A stretch of DNA of 55,636 nucleotides from positions 268,576 to 324,211 of the forward strand of contig NZ_GG657557.1 in NCBI RefSeq assembly GCF_000157995.1. Reading direction: 5' to 3'. The stretch is from Holdemania filiformis DSM 12042 (GTDB lineage Bacteria > Bacillota_I > Bacilli_A > Erysipelotrichales > Erysipelotrichaceae). Numbering within the stretch: position 1 is the stretch's first letter; each line of letters opens with the position of its first letter. A program made the position numbers and the translations under genes. The notes beneath the pieces are model-generated. The model saw nothing but the letters and a program-made list of their open reading frames with translations. It did not search any database and had not been told where the DNA came from. Shown here piece by piece: positions 43,924 through 51,457 of the stretch.

Positions 43924-44703
43924 ATGGGACTTGATATTTACGCCGGGCCGCTGACCCGGTACTATTCTCACAACTGGAAAACTGTTGTTCAGCAGTGGGC
44001 GGAGGAAAACGGATACACCTTTAACCGGATCACCCCGGATGGAGAACCCGCCGACAACGAGGAGGAGCTGTCCCCGGCTGAGATCCAGGCGGCAGTGGAG
44101 GACTGGCGGGATCAGATCTTAGCCGCCATTTCCCAGCCGAACCAGCCGCACTACACTCCATGGCCGGAGGACAACGAGCGGCCCTATTACACCGATAAGC
44201 CGGATTGGGATGCCTTTGGCGCTATGCTGCTGGTGGCTGCCTGTCATACATACGAGGAACCGGTGCCTCTCACCGTGGAGAAGGACTGGGACTTCGGGGA
44301 GCATCCCCTGATTGCCCGCCTTGCATCGGACGAGGAGCGGGTGTGGTCCCTGCTTCGGGGCGCGACTTGGTGGCTTCCCCTCACCGACAGCTTTCTATTC
44401 CAAGGCCCTCTGCCCACCGATGATCAGACGATGATCGCCACCTTGGGCGGACTGCGGAAGGAGCTGGAAAAGCTGAACCAGCTGGCATGGCAGGCCGATG
44501 AGGACACTATCCTTGGTTGGGCAGACACGGAGGGATACCCGGTAGACGGAACCGTAGACTCAGATGGACAGTACAGCAAGGCAGACATCCCGGAACACAC
44601 CCAGTATGACACCCAATCCTTGGCCAAGTTTGCCTTCTCCGTGTTCTGGCGGGCCATGCGGTTTGCCGAGGAGCAGCAGGTGCCTATCCTGCTTGACTAT
44701 TAA
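43924..44703 (+). CDS. Hypothetical protein starting MGLDIYAGPLTRYY
   Basis: A 259-residue protein with a conserved-looking start MGLDIYAGPLTRYYSHNWKT, aromatic-rich and acidic, with a closing FAFSVFWRAMRFAEEQ helix. It broadly resembles proteins with MG-(L/M)-x-Y starts seen in DUF1877-type families, but I do not assign it. A good aaaggag site precedes it. Likely another member of the immunity array. Confidence 0.62.
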   Translation: MGLDIYAGPLTRYYSHNWKTVVQQWAEENGYTFNRITPDGEPADNEEELSPAEIQAAVEDWRDQILAAISQPNQPHYTPWPEDNERPYYTDKPDWDAFGAMLLVAACHTYEEPVPLTVEKDWDFGEHPLIARLASDEERVWSLLRGATWWLPLTDSFLFQGPLPTDDQTMIATLGGLRKELEKLNQLAWQADEDTILGWADTEGYPVDGTVDSDGQYSKADIPEHTQYDTQSLAKFAFSVFWRAMRFAEEQQVPILLDY

Positions 44704-44729
44704 AGAGAATTCGTCAGGGGGTGGAGACC

Positions 44730-45604
44730 GTGGAACAAAAACGGCCGGCAGATATATTTCAGGAGCTTCTGGACTACCTATGGAACGGCCTGGGCCTGGA
44801 GGAAAAGGGCTGGAAGCGGCTGAAAAAGGGCGACTTCAAAAAGAGAACAAAAAACGGCCTGACCTACCTGATCTGGTTTGATCGGAGGCGCTACAACTAC
44901 ATAGACTACGAAATCGGCCATGGAAATGTTGAGGTGGGCTTCACCTGTATCATAAAGCAGGGAGATGATTGTCTCTACTCTTTCAAAATAGAACCGACAA
45001 CAGGCGGTTCGTTCTTTCGGATGCTGACAGAGGATCTGCGGTTGGACACCGGGCTGCTGGACACCTTCCTGCCCCTGATCCAAGCCCACTACCTTGACTT
45101 TATCTCTCACTTTGAGGTGGACCCAGCAGAGGCGCTCCAGCCGGTCTGCGCCCCCTTTATCCAGCCGGAGGATTACAGCTGGTGCATTCATGTGGATGAG
45201 CAGATGGTGGAACGGTACGGAACATCGGAGCAGCTGGCGGAGTACCGCCATCAGGCGGAATTGCGCGGAACGCCTGAACACAAGGCAAAGAACTGGATGG
45301 GTTCGATGTTGTTCCACCTCTCCCACGCCAATGATGTGGATCAAGCCTGGGCCTCAAGCCGCACCAGAGAGGAACTGGACCAGGTGGTGGAACCCTTGTG
45401 CAGGCCAAGCGGCAGACAGGACAGTGGACACAGGAGGATGAGGCGGGCTATCAGCTCTACCGGCAGGAAACAGATCCGAAGAAGCGCACCTTTCGGGTAT
45501 GGTATCTCATCGCCAACCCCCGCGGCCTGCCGAAAGAGTTTGTCCAGAAAGAGCTGGAGTTTCGGTGGAAACTGTTCCCAGAAAAGAAGGAGGAAACCAA
45601 ATGA
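44730..45604 (+). pseudogene. Frameshifted hypothetical gene (DUF4304-like start)
   Basis: From GTG 44730 (ggggg site just upstream; GTG 44721 also possible) the frame codes PADIFQELLDYLWNGLGLEEKG and a coherent protein up to VVEPL near 45398. Beyond that the same frame gives Arg/Ser-rich nonsense. The -1 frame gives VQAKRQTGQWTQEDEAGYQ and a good C-terminus ending at 45604, where the stop overlaps the next ATG as in the rest of the operon. Restoring one C in the run at 45393-45395 joins both parts. Either a recent frameshift mutation or a sequencing error. Confidence 0.65.
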
Positions 45605-46479
45605 GCAATAAAGCTTTCCAGCAAAATCTGGACGACAAAAAAGGCCCCCAGCCCGGTGGCCCCTATCTCATTCAGATGCTGTTCAAAGAGCCGGTAGAAA
45701 TGCCGGATAAAGAAAAAATGACTGCTGTAATGGAGAAGCACATCGGATCAACAGAGTGCTTCTGTTATGATAAGAAAATGGCTGGCTTTGCCGCACAGGA
45801 GCATATTGCAGAGTTCAAGGACGGAAAATGCCCGGTGCAGCTGATGGTGATGAAATGCGACAAGTTCAAGGGCAAAGGCTTTGATGCCTTCCTGATGAGC
45901 CAGATGTGGGACTGCCAGGAGGACCGGGAGCGGATCTTCCGGGAGTGCAAATATCAGGTGGTAGCCACCGATATGCTGGCTGCGACACTTCCGGCGCTGG
46001 AGCGTGCCAACCTGGATGCCGACTTTTTGGAGGCTCTTGCGGAGCTGTACCCCACCTGTGAGGCATTCTATTTCCAGAACTGCGGCAAGCTGTTTCTGGC
46101 AGAGGATGTACGCTCCCACCAGATTGAGGGTCCGGATCGGTTCATCCGCTTTGGGGTCAATGTCCGCTTCTTTAACATTGAGGGCACTGAGGATATGCTC
46201 ATCGACACGGTGGGCATGAGTACCCTGTTTCTGCCCGACCTCCAGTACCACTTCCACGACATGGACCCAAACTGGGTGGTAAACCACGCCTATAATGTTG
46301 CGTCCTATATTCTGGAGCATGATAATCCCATTGGGGATGGTGAAACCATAGACGGCGTGGCGGATGGCCAGATGTGTCGGGAGATCCAGTGGAAGTGCCA
46401 GTATGAGGACGCCCTGATCCAGCCGCCCAGAGGGGTGCTGGACATCAACATGGGAAACTATGCTTCGGGAGGACGCTGA
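45601..46479 (+). CDS. DUF4261 domain protein
   Basis: A 292-residue protein with the DUF4261 core: a strand-helix opening FKEPVEMPDKEKMTAVMEKHIG, VMKCDKFKGKGFD, the DMLAATLPALERANLDADFLEAL block, RFGVNVRFFNIEGTEDMLIDTVGMSTLFLPDLQYHF-like pattern and CREIQWKC. It is a second DUF4261 copy; the other is inside the polyimmunity protein (residues 1203-1410). Start ATG overlaps the upstream stop. Confidence 0.75.
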   Translation: MSNKAFQQNLDDKKGPQPGGPYLIQMLFKEPVEMPDKEKMTAVMEKHIGSTECFCYDKKMAGFAAQEHIAEFKDGKCPVQLMVMKCDKFKGKGFDAFLMSQMWDCQEDRERIFRECKYQVVATDMLAATLPALERANLDADFLEALAELYPTCEAFYFQNCGKLFLAEDVRSHQIEGPDRFIRFGVNVRFFNIEGTEDMLIDTVGMSTLFLPDLQYHFHDMDPNWVVNHAYNVASYILEHDNPIGDGETIDGVADGQMCREIQWKCQYEDALIQPPRGVLDINMGNYASGGR

Positions 46480-46620
46480 ATGAATGGCGTTGTGCTCCTG
46501 GTAGGCGGACTTCTGCTTGTGGCGGTGATCAAGCTGATTATAGATCGAAATTGGATCGGCCTGCTTCTCTGTGCTGTCGCCCTGCTTCTGGTCTTTGGGG
46601 CTGGACACCATACAAAATAG
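46480..46620 (+). CDS. Very small two-helix membrane protein
   Basis: A 46-residue protein, MNGVVLLVGGLLLVAVIKLI then IDRNWIGLLLCAVALLLVFG, with two hydrophobic helices around a short polar turn. It begins directly after the DUF4261 stop. The turn motif (K-x-x-x-D-R-N-W) recalls the Imm17-like protein at the other end of the island, so a miniature membrane immunity protein is possible. Confidence 0.6.
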   Translation: MNGVVLLVGGLLLVAVIKLIIDRNWIGLLLCAVALLLVFGAGHHTK

Positions 46621-46648
46621 GCCATTTTAAGAATCGAGGAGGTGAAGT

Positions 46649-47611
46649 ATGCAGAATTCAACAAATATGCGGATACTGGAATTACTCCGGTTTCTCTATG
46701 AGCGGACCGATGAAAACCATCCCGCCACAGTATCTGACATCATTGCCCATCTGAATGGAAAAGGAATTCAGGCAGTGCGGCAGACTGTTTACGCAGATAC
46801 CAATGCGCTGATCGATGCGGGGATTGATATTGTGGTGGTTAAGAGTACCCAAAACCAATATTTTATGGGAAACCGCCTGTTTGAGCATCCAGAACTGAAA
46901 ATGCTGACAGACGCAGTAGCATCCTCGAAGATCATTTCTGCCAAGAAGTCTGAGGAGCTGGTGCAGAAATTATGCCGTCTGACCAGTCTACATCAGGCAA
47001 AGCAGCTTCAAAAATTTGCTGCTTTATCCAGCCGTGTCAAACCGCATAATGAAAAGGTTTACTACATCATTGACAATATCCAAACAGCGATTGGAAACCA
47101 TCAGCAAATTCGGTTCCAATACTATGAATATACTCAAGAAAAAAAGAAAATCTTAAAGCATGATGGATATTATTATGTCGTAAATCCTTATGCGCTTGAA
47201 TGGAAAAATGACCATTACTATTTGATTGGATTTTCTCTGAAGCATCAGAAAATTGCTCACTTCCGTGTAGATCGGCTAACAAGTGTAGAAAATCTGGAAA
47301 CTTACTTTATGCCGATAGAGGGATTTGATGTAGCCTCCTATACAAATAAAATGGTTGATATGTTTACATCGGAGTCATCGAAGGAAGTAACCCTTCTATG
47401 TGAAAACGAATTGATGAGAGTAATCATAGATCATTATGGAGAAGATGCTGCTGTTGATAGGTATGATGATACACACTTCACAGCCAAAATTGAAGTGAAC
47501 CCCAGTGGAACTTTTTATGGCTGGATATTCAAATTCAAAGGGAAAATAAAAATTCTCTCTCCCAAAGAGTGCATTACGGAAATGCAGCAAATCGCTCAGG
47601 AATTTATATAG
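46649..47611 (+). CDS. WYL-domain transcriptional regulator
   Basis: A 320-residue regulator. Residues 1-65 are a winged helix (TNMRILELLRFLYERTDENHPATVSDIIAHL). The WYL domain, about 140-230, carries the usual IRFQYYEYTQEKKKIL start and VVNPYALEWKNDHYYLIGFS signature, followed by HFRVDRLT. WYL regulators sense nucleic acids or nucleotides and control phage-defence and mobile-element genes. It is codirectional with the island and has its own gaggaggtg site. Its composition changes to AT-rich after residue 130. It ends at a strong terminator. Confidence 0.88.
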   Translation: MQNSTNMRILELLRFLYERTDENHPATVSDIIAHLNGKGIQAVRQTVYADTNALIDAGIDIVVVKSTQNQYFMGNRLFEHPELKMLTDAVASSKIISAKKSEELVQKLCRLTSLHQAKQLQKFAALSSRVKPHNEKVYYIIDNIQTAIGNHQQIRFQYYEYTQEKKKILKHDGYYYVVNPYALEWKNDHYYLIGFSLKHQKIAHFRVDRLTSVENLETYFMPIEGFDVASYTNKMVDMFTSESSKEVTLLCENELMRVIIDHYGEDAAVDRYDDTHFTAKIEVNPSGTFYGWIFKFKGKIKILSPKECITEMQQIAQEFI

Positions 47612-47614
47612 CGC

Positions 47615-47648
47615 AAAAGAGGTGTTATTGATTTTTAACACCTCTTTT
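47615..47648 (+). terminator. Intrinsic terminator after the WYL gene
   Basis: Perfect 13-bp stem (47615-47627 with 47636-47648), A-rich before and T-rich after, loop of eight bases. It starts four bases after the WYL stop and isolates the cargo island from the regulatory unit downstream. Confidence 0.85.
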
Positions 47649-47666
47649 CAAATGAAATTTTTATCC

Positions 47667-47725
47667 TTGAAGTGAACAGATGTTCGATATACAATATAAG
47701 CAAGATGTTCGCAGTTCGTCGAACA
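47667..47725 (+). promoter_or_regulatory. SOS-box-like promoter and operator for the XRE/ImmA operon
   Basis: A promoter TTGAAG (47667-47672), 17-base spacer, TACAAT (47690-47695). Within the spacer lies GAACAGATGTTCG (47674-47686), which fits the Bacillota LexA consensus CGAAC-N4-GTTCG except at the first base. A second site, TGTTCG(8 bases)CGAACA at 47706-47725, lies downstream and resembles the perfect palindrome at 48808. These suggest control by LexA, by the adjacent XRE protein, or both. Confidence 0.6.
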
Positions 47726-47742
47726 AATGAGAGGTGAATGCT

Positions 47743-48111
47743 GTGGGCAATATAACTTTTGGATCATTTATAGCCGAGAAACGCAAGGCGCACAAATTCA
47801 ATTTACGCGATACAGCCAAGCATTTGAATATTGCTTACGGTTATCTGTGTGATATTGAGCAAAGCCGCCGTCCTGCACCCAATGGAGATTTTGTGGAACG
47901 CATCTCTGCCTTTCTGAATTTGGATAAATCAGAACATGAGTTGCTTTTGGATCTGGCTGCAAAATCACGCAATACAGTATCTGCTGATTTGCCAGACTAT
48001 ATCATGGAAAAAGATATTGTTCGGGCAGCCTTGCGTGTGGCAAAAGAAGTAGATGCTACCGATGAAGAATGGCAGACATTTATGAAAATGCTAAAGGAGC
48101 GTAAACGATAG
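47743..48111 (+). CDS. XRE-family regulator of the ImmA pair (ImmR-like)
   Basis: A 122-residue Cro/C1-type repressor candidate. HTH residues about 5-60 (FGSFIAEKRKAHKFNLRDTAKHLNIAYGYLCDIEQSRR); the C-terminal half is helical. GTG 47743 is chosen because gagaggtga lies at good distance; GTG 47734 is an alternative. It is followed 11 bases later by an ImmA-type protease gene. In ICEBs1 the similar ImmR/ImmA pair holds the element silent until DNA damage, when ImmA cleaves ImmR. The same logic is inferred here. Confidence 0.82.
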   Translation: MGNITFGSFIAEKRKAHKFNLRDTAKHLNIAYGYLCDIEQSRRPAPNGDFVERISAFLNLDKSEHELLLDLAAKSRNTVSADLPDYIMEKDIVRAALRVAKEVDATDEEWQTFMKMLKERKR

Positions 48112-48122
48112 GGGGGAGAGCT

Positions 48123-48737
48123 TTGTCAATTCCACAAATCCGTACAGAAGCAATCGAGGCAGTAGGGCGAAAAATCCTGATGGAATATGATCCCTCTCTG
48201 CTATCCGGGCAACCATGTCCTGTGCCAATCGAAACCATTATCGAGACAAAGTTTGATCTAATCCTGGAGTTTCATACACTAAGAAAAAACCCCAAGATAT
48301 TAGGGGAAACAATTTTCGATGACGGTGCTGTTGTCTTATATGACCAGATACAGAGACAGTATCGAATGATTGCAGTAAGAGCCGGTACAATCTTAATTGA
48401 TGAACGGCTTTGTGATCCGTCAAAATTAGGGCGGCTCCGTTTTACCTGTGCCCATGAGCTGGCTCATTGGGTACTACATAAGAAGTTGTACTCTGGTACT
48501 GGAGATGTTGCTGCTTATAACGGAAATGTTTCTTCCGACGAAAGTCATGGCATAATTGAGCGTCAGGCGGATACTCTGGCTTCTGCTCTGCTGATGCCTT
48601 TACCGCAGATCAAAAAATGTTTTTACCGGCTTAAAATAGGCCGGACAGATGAACAGCTCATTGCTGAAATGGCAAATATTTTTGAGGTTTCCAAGCAAGC
48701 AATGCAGATTCGTCTAAAATCCAGAAACCTGATATAA
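48123..48737 (+). CDS. ImmA/IrrE family metallo-endopeptidase
   Basis: A 204-residue zinc protease. The catalytic HELAH is at residues 111-115 (CAHELAHWVLHKK) and the downstream ERQADTLASALLMP block supplies the third ligand (Glu). Translation starts at TTG 48123 behind gggggag. Paired with the preceding XRE gene as in ICEBs1 and many temperate phages, where such a protease cleaves the repressor. A C-terminal helix segment (EVSKQAMQIRLKS) is HTH-like, so it may contact DNA. Confidence 0.87.
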   Translation: MSIPQIRTEAIEAVGRKILMEYDPSLLSGQPCPVPIETIIETKFDLILEFHTLRKNPKILGETIFDDGAVVLYDQIQRQYRMIAVRAGTILIDERLCDPSKLGRLRFTCAHELAHWVLHKKLYSGTGDVAAYNGNVSSDESHGIIERQADTLASALLMPLPQIKKCFYRLKIGRTDEQLIAEMANIFEVSKQAMQIRLKSRNLI

Positions 48738-48807
48738 CCAAATGGGGGAATAGAGAGAGGCACTGCCCTCTCTCACGCTCCTCTGCTATGCTATTTTGTA
48801 CCTAATA

Positions 48808-48827
48808 TGTTCGCAATATTGCGAACA
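48808..48827. promoter_or_regulatory. Perfect 20-bp palindromic operator
   Basis: TGTTCGCAATATTGCGAACA is a perfect palindrome located just before the aaggagg site of the gene at 48842. It is related to the imperfect site at 47706-47725. A bound repressor would block transcription or translation start of the downstream sigma-like gene. Confidence 0.7.
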
Positions 48828-48841
48828 AGGAGGGATGTTCT

Positions 48842-49378
48842 ATGAGAAAAGAAAGCACAACAATCCAAAAATGTAACAGCAGGCTAACAGCTTTGGGGCT
48901 TAACAGCGACGCTGCGTTTCATAGAAGTAAGCTGATTCTAAAGATTTACCGTGATGTAGTCTGGGTTCTGAGTGAACGGGCAGAAGAATTACAAGAAACT
49001 GCTTGGATTATGGGAGAACAAGATATAGAGTCTGGCCTCTGCTATCTTGAAAATTTTGCACCAGATATTGAACTGCAAGCCTTTGAAGAAAAAGTTTGCT
49101 GCCTTGTTCAAAATCAAATGCTAGTCAATATTATTGACCGTGCACTCCTTCGTCTGAAACGGTATCCGGATCGAGGAGAACTTTACTATGAAATTTTGAC
49201 TAAGCAATTTATCTATCGGTTCAACAGTACAGAGAAAGAATTGCTGGAAGAACTAAATATAGAGCGCAGTGTCTTTTATGACCGAAAACGAGAAGCCATC
49301 TATTTATTTTCTGTTTGCTTGTTTGGATATTCTATTCCAGAAGTCCTGGAGGAGCTGCCCCGACTAAATCCCGACTAA
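48842..49378 (+). CDS. Hypothetical regulator (ArpU/sigma-like)
   Basis: A 178-residue protein, all-helical. The C-terminal third, YEILTKQFIYRFNSTEKELLEELNIERSVFYDRKREAIYLF, resembles the helix-turn-helix of ArpU/RinA-type activators and sigma region 4. The N-terminal part is unassigned. It lies downstream of the palindrome and its last codons are built from 11-bp tandem repeats. A role as activator of transfer genes is possible. Confidence 0.6.
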   Translation: MRKESTTIQKCNSRLTALGLNSDAAFHRSKLILKIYRDVVWVLSERAEELQETAWIMGEQDIESGLCYLENFAPDIELQAFEEKVCCLVQNQMLVNIIDRALLRLKRYPDRGELYYEILTKQFIYRFNSTEKELLEELNIERSVFYDRKREAIYLFSVCLFGYSIPEVLEELPRLNPD

Positions 49379-49402
49379 ATCCCGACAAATCCCCGACCTA
49401 AT
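49359..49402 (+). repeat. Four tandem 11-bp repeats (iteron-like)
   Basis: Units cccgactaaat (49359-49369), cccgactaaat (49370-49380), cccgacaaatc (49381-49391) and cccgacctaat (49392-49402), with a decayed continuation and two cttccgac copies to about 49427. They overlap the end of the preceding gene. Such one-turn phased repeats can be activator or replication-initiator sites. Confidence 0.7.
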
Positions 49403-49483
49403 CCCTACTCCCTTCCGACTTCCGACCTGCTATACTTGTTATAGTGGCAGGAATGCGCTAAATTGAATACTTTTCTACATAAG

Positions 49484-49507
49484 GCCCGGCATTAACCGGG
49501 CTTTTTT
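49484..49507 (+). terminator. Intrinsic terminator in the 49379-49678 intergenic region
   Basis: Stem gcccgg/ccgggc (49484-49489 and 49496-49501) with a six-T run. The surrounding 300-base interval has no gene. It holds the 11-bp repeats at its left, a TATACT -10-like element near 49431 flanked by an imperfect inverted repeat, this terminator, and a ccggcc-rich leader ahead of the sigma-like gene. Confidence 0.7.
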
Positions 49508-49678
49508 CATTCCTGCTGCAATATGGCGGCAGGAACATGGCTGGAGGTGAAAACACTTCCGGCCTTTTTCTTTGCCCGGTATTAGGAGGCCGGTATGCGC
49601 TGGGAGGCGTACATAGCAAAATATCCATGACACCGTTCAAATTCGCTGACTACCAAGAATTTGAACGGAGGAAAGGAT

Positions 49679-50227
49679 ATGACGAGAGTATTCATTTGGA
49701 AAAATAACAGCCCACAGGAATGGGAGGAAATCAGTTTTTCAGCGTTCAGTAAGGCACGCCGCAATGGTTGCTTTACTGGGCGCTTTTTTGTTGAAACAGT
49801 CAAAATGTTCCGTGATGAAGATGACCGCATTATCATGGAATGTTCTCGCAAAGATTTTGAAAAATACCAACAGGAGGACCGCCACAGCCGCTATCTCCAG
49901 GAACATGAGAAAAGTCGCTCTATATTCCCGGCTTCTCATGTGGGAGATCGTGACGGCACAGAGGAAGGTTATCAGGATACAGATTTGTTTGTGGATGAAT
50001 CTGTTGATACTGCGGAACAAGCTATTCAGAATTTACTTCTTGAGGATTTACACCAAGCTCTATTGAAACTGAGTCCAGCAGAACGAGATTTTATATTGTC
50101 CTATTATGAAATGAAAATACCAAATGCAACTTGTTTAGCCCAACGATATGGTATTACTCGGCAAGCCGCAGATAAGCGATTGAAAAAAATTGAAGAAAAA
50201 ATAAAAAAGTTGGTTGCGATTTTCTAA
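49679..50227 (+). CDS. Sigma-70 region-4-like regulator
   Basis: A 182-residue protein with the sigma region 4 pattern at the C-terminus: LHQALLKLSPAERDFILSYYEMKIPNATCLAQRYGITRQAADKRLKKIEEKIKKL. The first part (WEEISFSAFSKARRNGCFTGRFFVET) is a small domain seen in ICE-encoded sigma-like proteins. ATG 49679 follows cggaggaaagg. As in Tn916-like elements, it probably turns on excision or transfer genes. Confidence 0.75.
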   Translation: MTRVFIWKNNSPQEWEEISFSAFSKARRNGCFTGRFFVETVKMFRDEDDRIIMECSRKDFEKYQQEDRHSRYLQEHEKSRSIFPASHVGDRDGTEEGYQDTDLFVDESVDTAEQAIQNLLLEDLHQALLKLSPAERDFILSYYEMKIPNATCLAQRYGITRQAADKRLKKIEEKIKKLVAIF

Positions 50228-50714
50228 AAAAGTGGCAGTAGCAAGTGAGAGGGAAATCCTTTCACTTGCACCTTGACAACCTCATATACGAATCATTAAG
50301 TTTGATCCTCTTTGGGCGTAATAGCCGCTACATCAGCGGTATATTTTCTGAGAGCTGCCACTCGCATAACAGGCCAACCCATTTTTGCTGTATAGATGAG
50401 TTTTCGGTTTATCAGAAATATATCAGGCTGGAATACATCGGATGGCATCCGGTCATGGCATAACAAGGAGGAAAGCTCTCTTACAGCCATAGTCCGAGCG
50501 TGATAATAACCGTCGCAGGCCATGGGTAAGACCAAACGAAGTGGAGGTGAAACTCCTGAGAAGCAGGCCAGCCACCTGCGGCTTAATGATTACCCAAATC
50601 CCTGGGGTGTCGTGGACAAGTAAGGGATAAAACAGGCGCTAAATTGAAGGAGACTCTGTAATTTGCAGAGCCTCCTTCTTACATAATCAAATCTCAAAAC
50701 ATAGGAGGATGAAC
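50228..50714 (+). ncRNA. Candidate structured RNA or control region upstream of mazF
   Basis: Nearly 490 bases without a confident gene but with dense pairing. A hairpin GCAAGTGA/TCACTTGC (50241-50269), a hairpin CCGCT/AGCGG (50325-50339), and a three-way junction: closing stem GGGTAA/TTACCC (50524-50529, 50590-50595) around GGAG/CTCC (50543-50556) and GCAGG/CCTGC (50563-50579). The unpaired segments are purine-rich. I do not recognise a known RNA family; an integrase or excisionase DNA control region is an alternative. Confidence 0.45.
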
Positions 50715-51095
50715 ATGAAAGAAGATTGGATTTATAAGCGTGGGGATTTATATTATGCCAATTTGAACCCTTATTTTGGATCAGAGCAAGGCGGCACCCG
50801 TCCTGTCCTGGTTCTTCAAAACAATGTGGGGAATTTTTTCTGCCCCACTTTGATCGTAGCTCCACTCACCAGTAAATGGATTAAGAAAAAGGAGCTGCCC
50901 ACACACTATGCACTGGAGAGCGTTCCAGAGCTTGGACTGAAATCTGTTGTTCTGCTGGAGCAAATTAAAACGATTGATAAAAGGCGTGTTTTATCGTACA
51001 TTGGGCGCGTATCTCGCGAAGAAATGAGAGCGATTGATGATGCTCTGCAAGTTAGTTTAGATATTCATATTCCGGAGGAAATGGAGGCTCCGTAA
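50715..51095 (+). CDS. MazF/PemK family endoribonuclease-like protein
   Basis: A 126-residue MazF-like toxin. The family core is intact: KRGDLYYANLNPYFGSEQGGTRPVLVLQN, the TLIVAPLTSKW strand and LLEQIKTIDKRR. ATG 50715 is used because the taggagg site overlaps the earlier ATG 50709. No MazE-like antitoxin gene is visible on either side. In several ICEs an orphan MazF-like protein sits beside the excisionase genes, where it may be regulatory. Confidence 0.88.
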   Translation: MKEDWIYKRGDLYYANLNPYFGSEQGGTRPVLVLQNNVGNFFCPTLIVAPLTSKWIKKKELPTHYALESVPELGLKSVVLLEQIKTIDKRRVLSYIGRVSREEMRAIDDALQVSLDIHIPEEMEAP

Positions 51096-51125
51096 GGCCA
51101 CTTACCGGATAAAGGAGGCGTTTTT

Positions 51126-51353
51126 ATGTTTGAAGCAAGAATTGCGGAATTGAACCGCTTTAATGAACAAAATCCTGTCAGCTATGACAAAAGAACCTAT
51201 ACGGTCGATGAGATTCAGGACATTCTGGGTATCAGTCGTCCCACAGCATATAATCTGGTAAAACAGGGTGTATTCCACAGCGTCAGAGTCGGCGGTCATA
51301 TCCGCATTTCCAAAAAGAGCTTTGATGACTGGCTGGATCACGCAGATGAATGA
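51126..51353 (+). CDS. Excisionase-like helix-turn-helix protein
   Basis: A 75-residue DNA-binding protein. The C-terminal MerR/excisionase-type winged HTH (RTYTVDEIQDILGISRPTAYNLVKQGVFHSVRVGGHIRISKKSFDDWL) is complete. Such proteins bend DNA at attachment sites and direct the integrase to excise. It has an aaaggagg site and is followed by a terminator, so it is co-transcribed with the MazF-like gene. Confidence 0.82.
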   Translation: MFEARIAELNRFNEQNPVSYDKRTYTVDEIQDILGISRPTAYNLVKQGVFHSVRVGGHIRISKKSFDDWLDHADE

Positions 51354-51359
51354 TTTGTC

Positions 51360-51399
51360 AAGGATGCCGATCTCCAAATCGACATCCTTAACTTTTTTT
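51360..51399 (+). terminator. Intrinsic terminator after the first excisionase-like gene
   Basis: Stem AAGGATGCCGAT (51360-51371) with ATCGACATCCTT (51378-51389), one mismatch, then a T run at 51393-51399. Confidence 0.8.
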
Positions 51400-51457
51400 C
51401 TGCTTTCTCTTACAATGAGGCCATAGCAAGAAAAACTTTATAGAGGAGGCAAAAGCC

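Noticed and set aside
46649-47611. WYL gene as part of a BREX or CBASS defence operon
   Set aside because: No PglX, PglZ, BrxC or nucleotide cyclase genes are present; the neighbours are immunity genes and ICE control genes.
49359-49427. Possible CRISPR-like array
   Set aside because: Units are 11 bp in direct contact without spacers and there are no cas genes.
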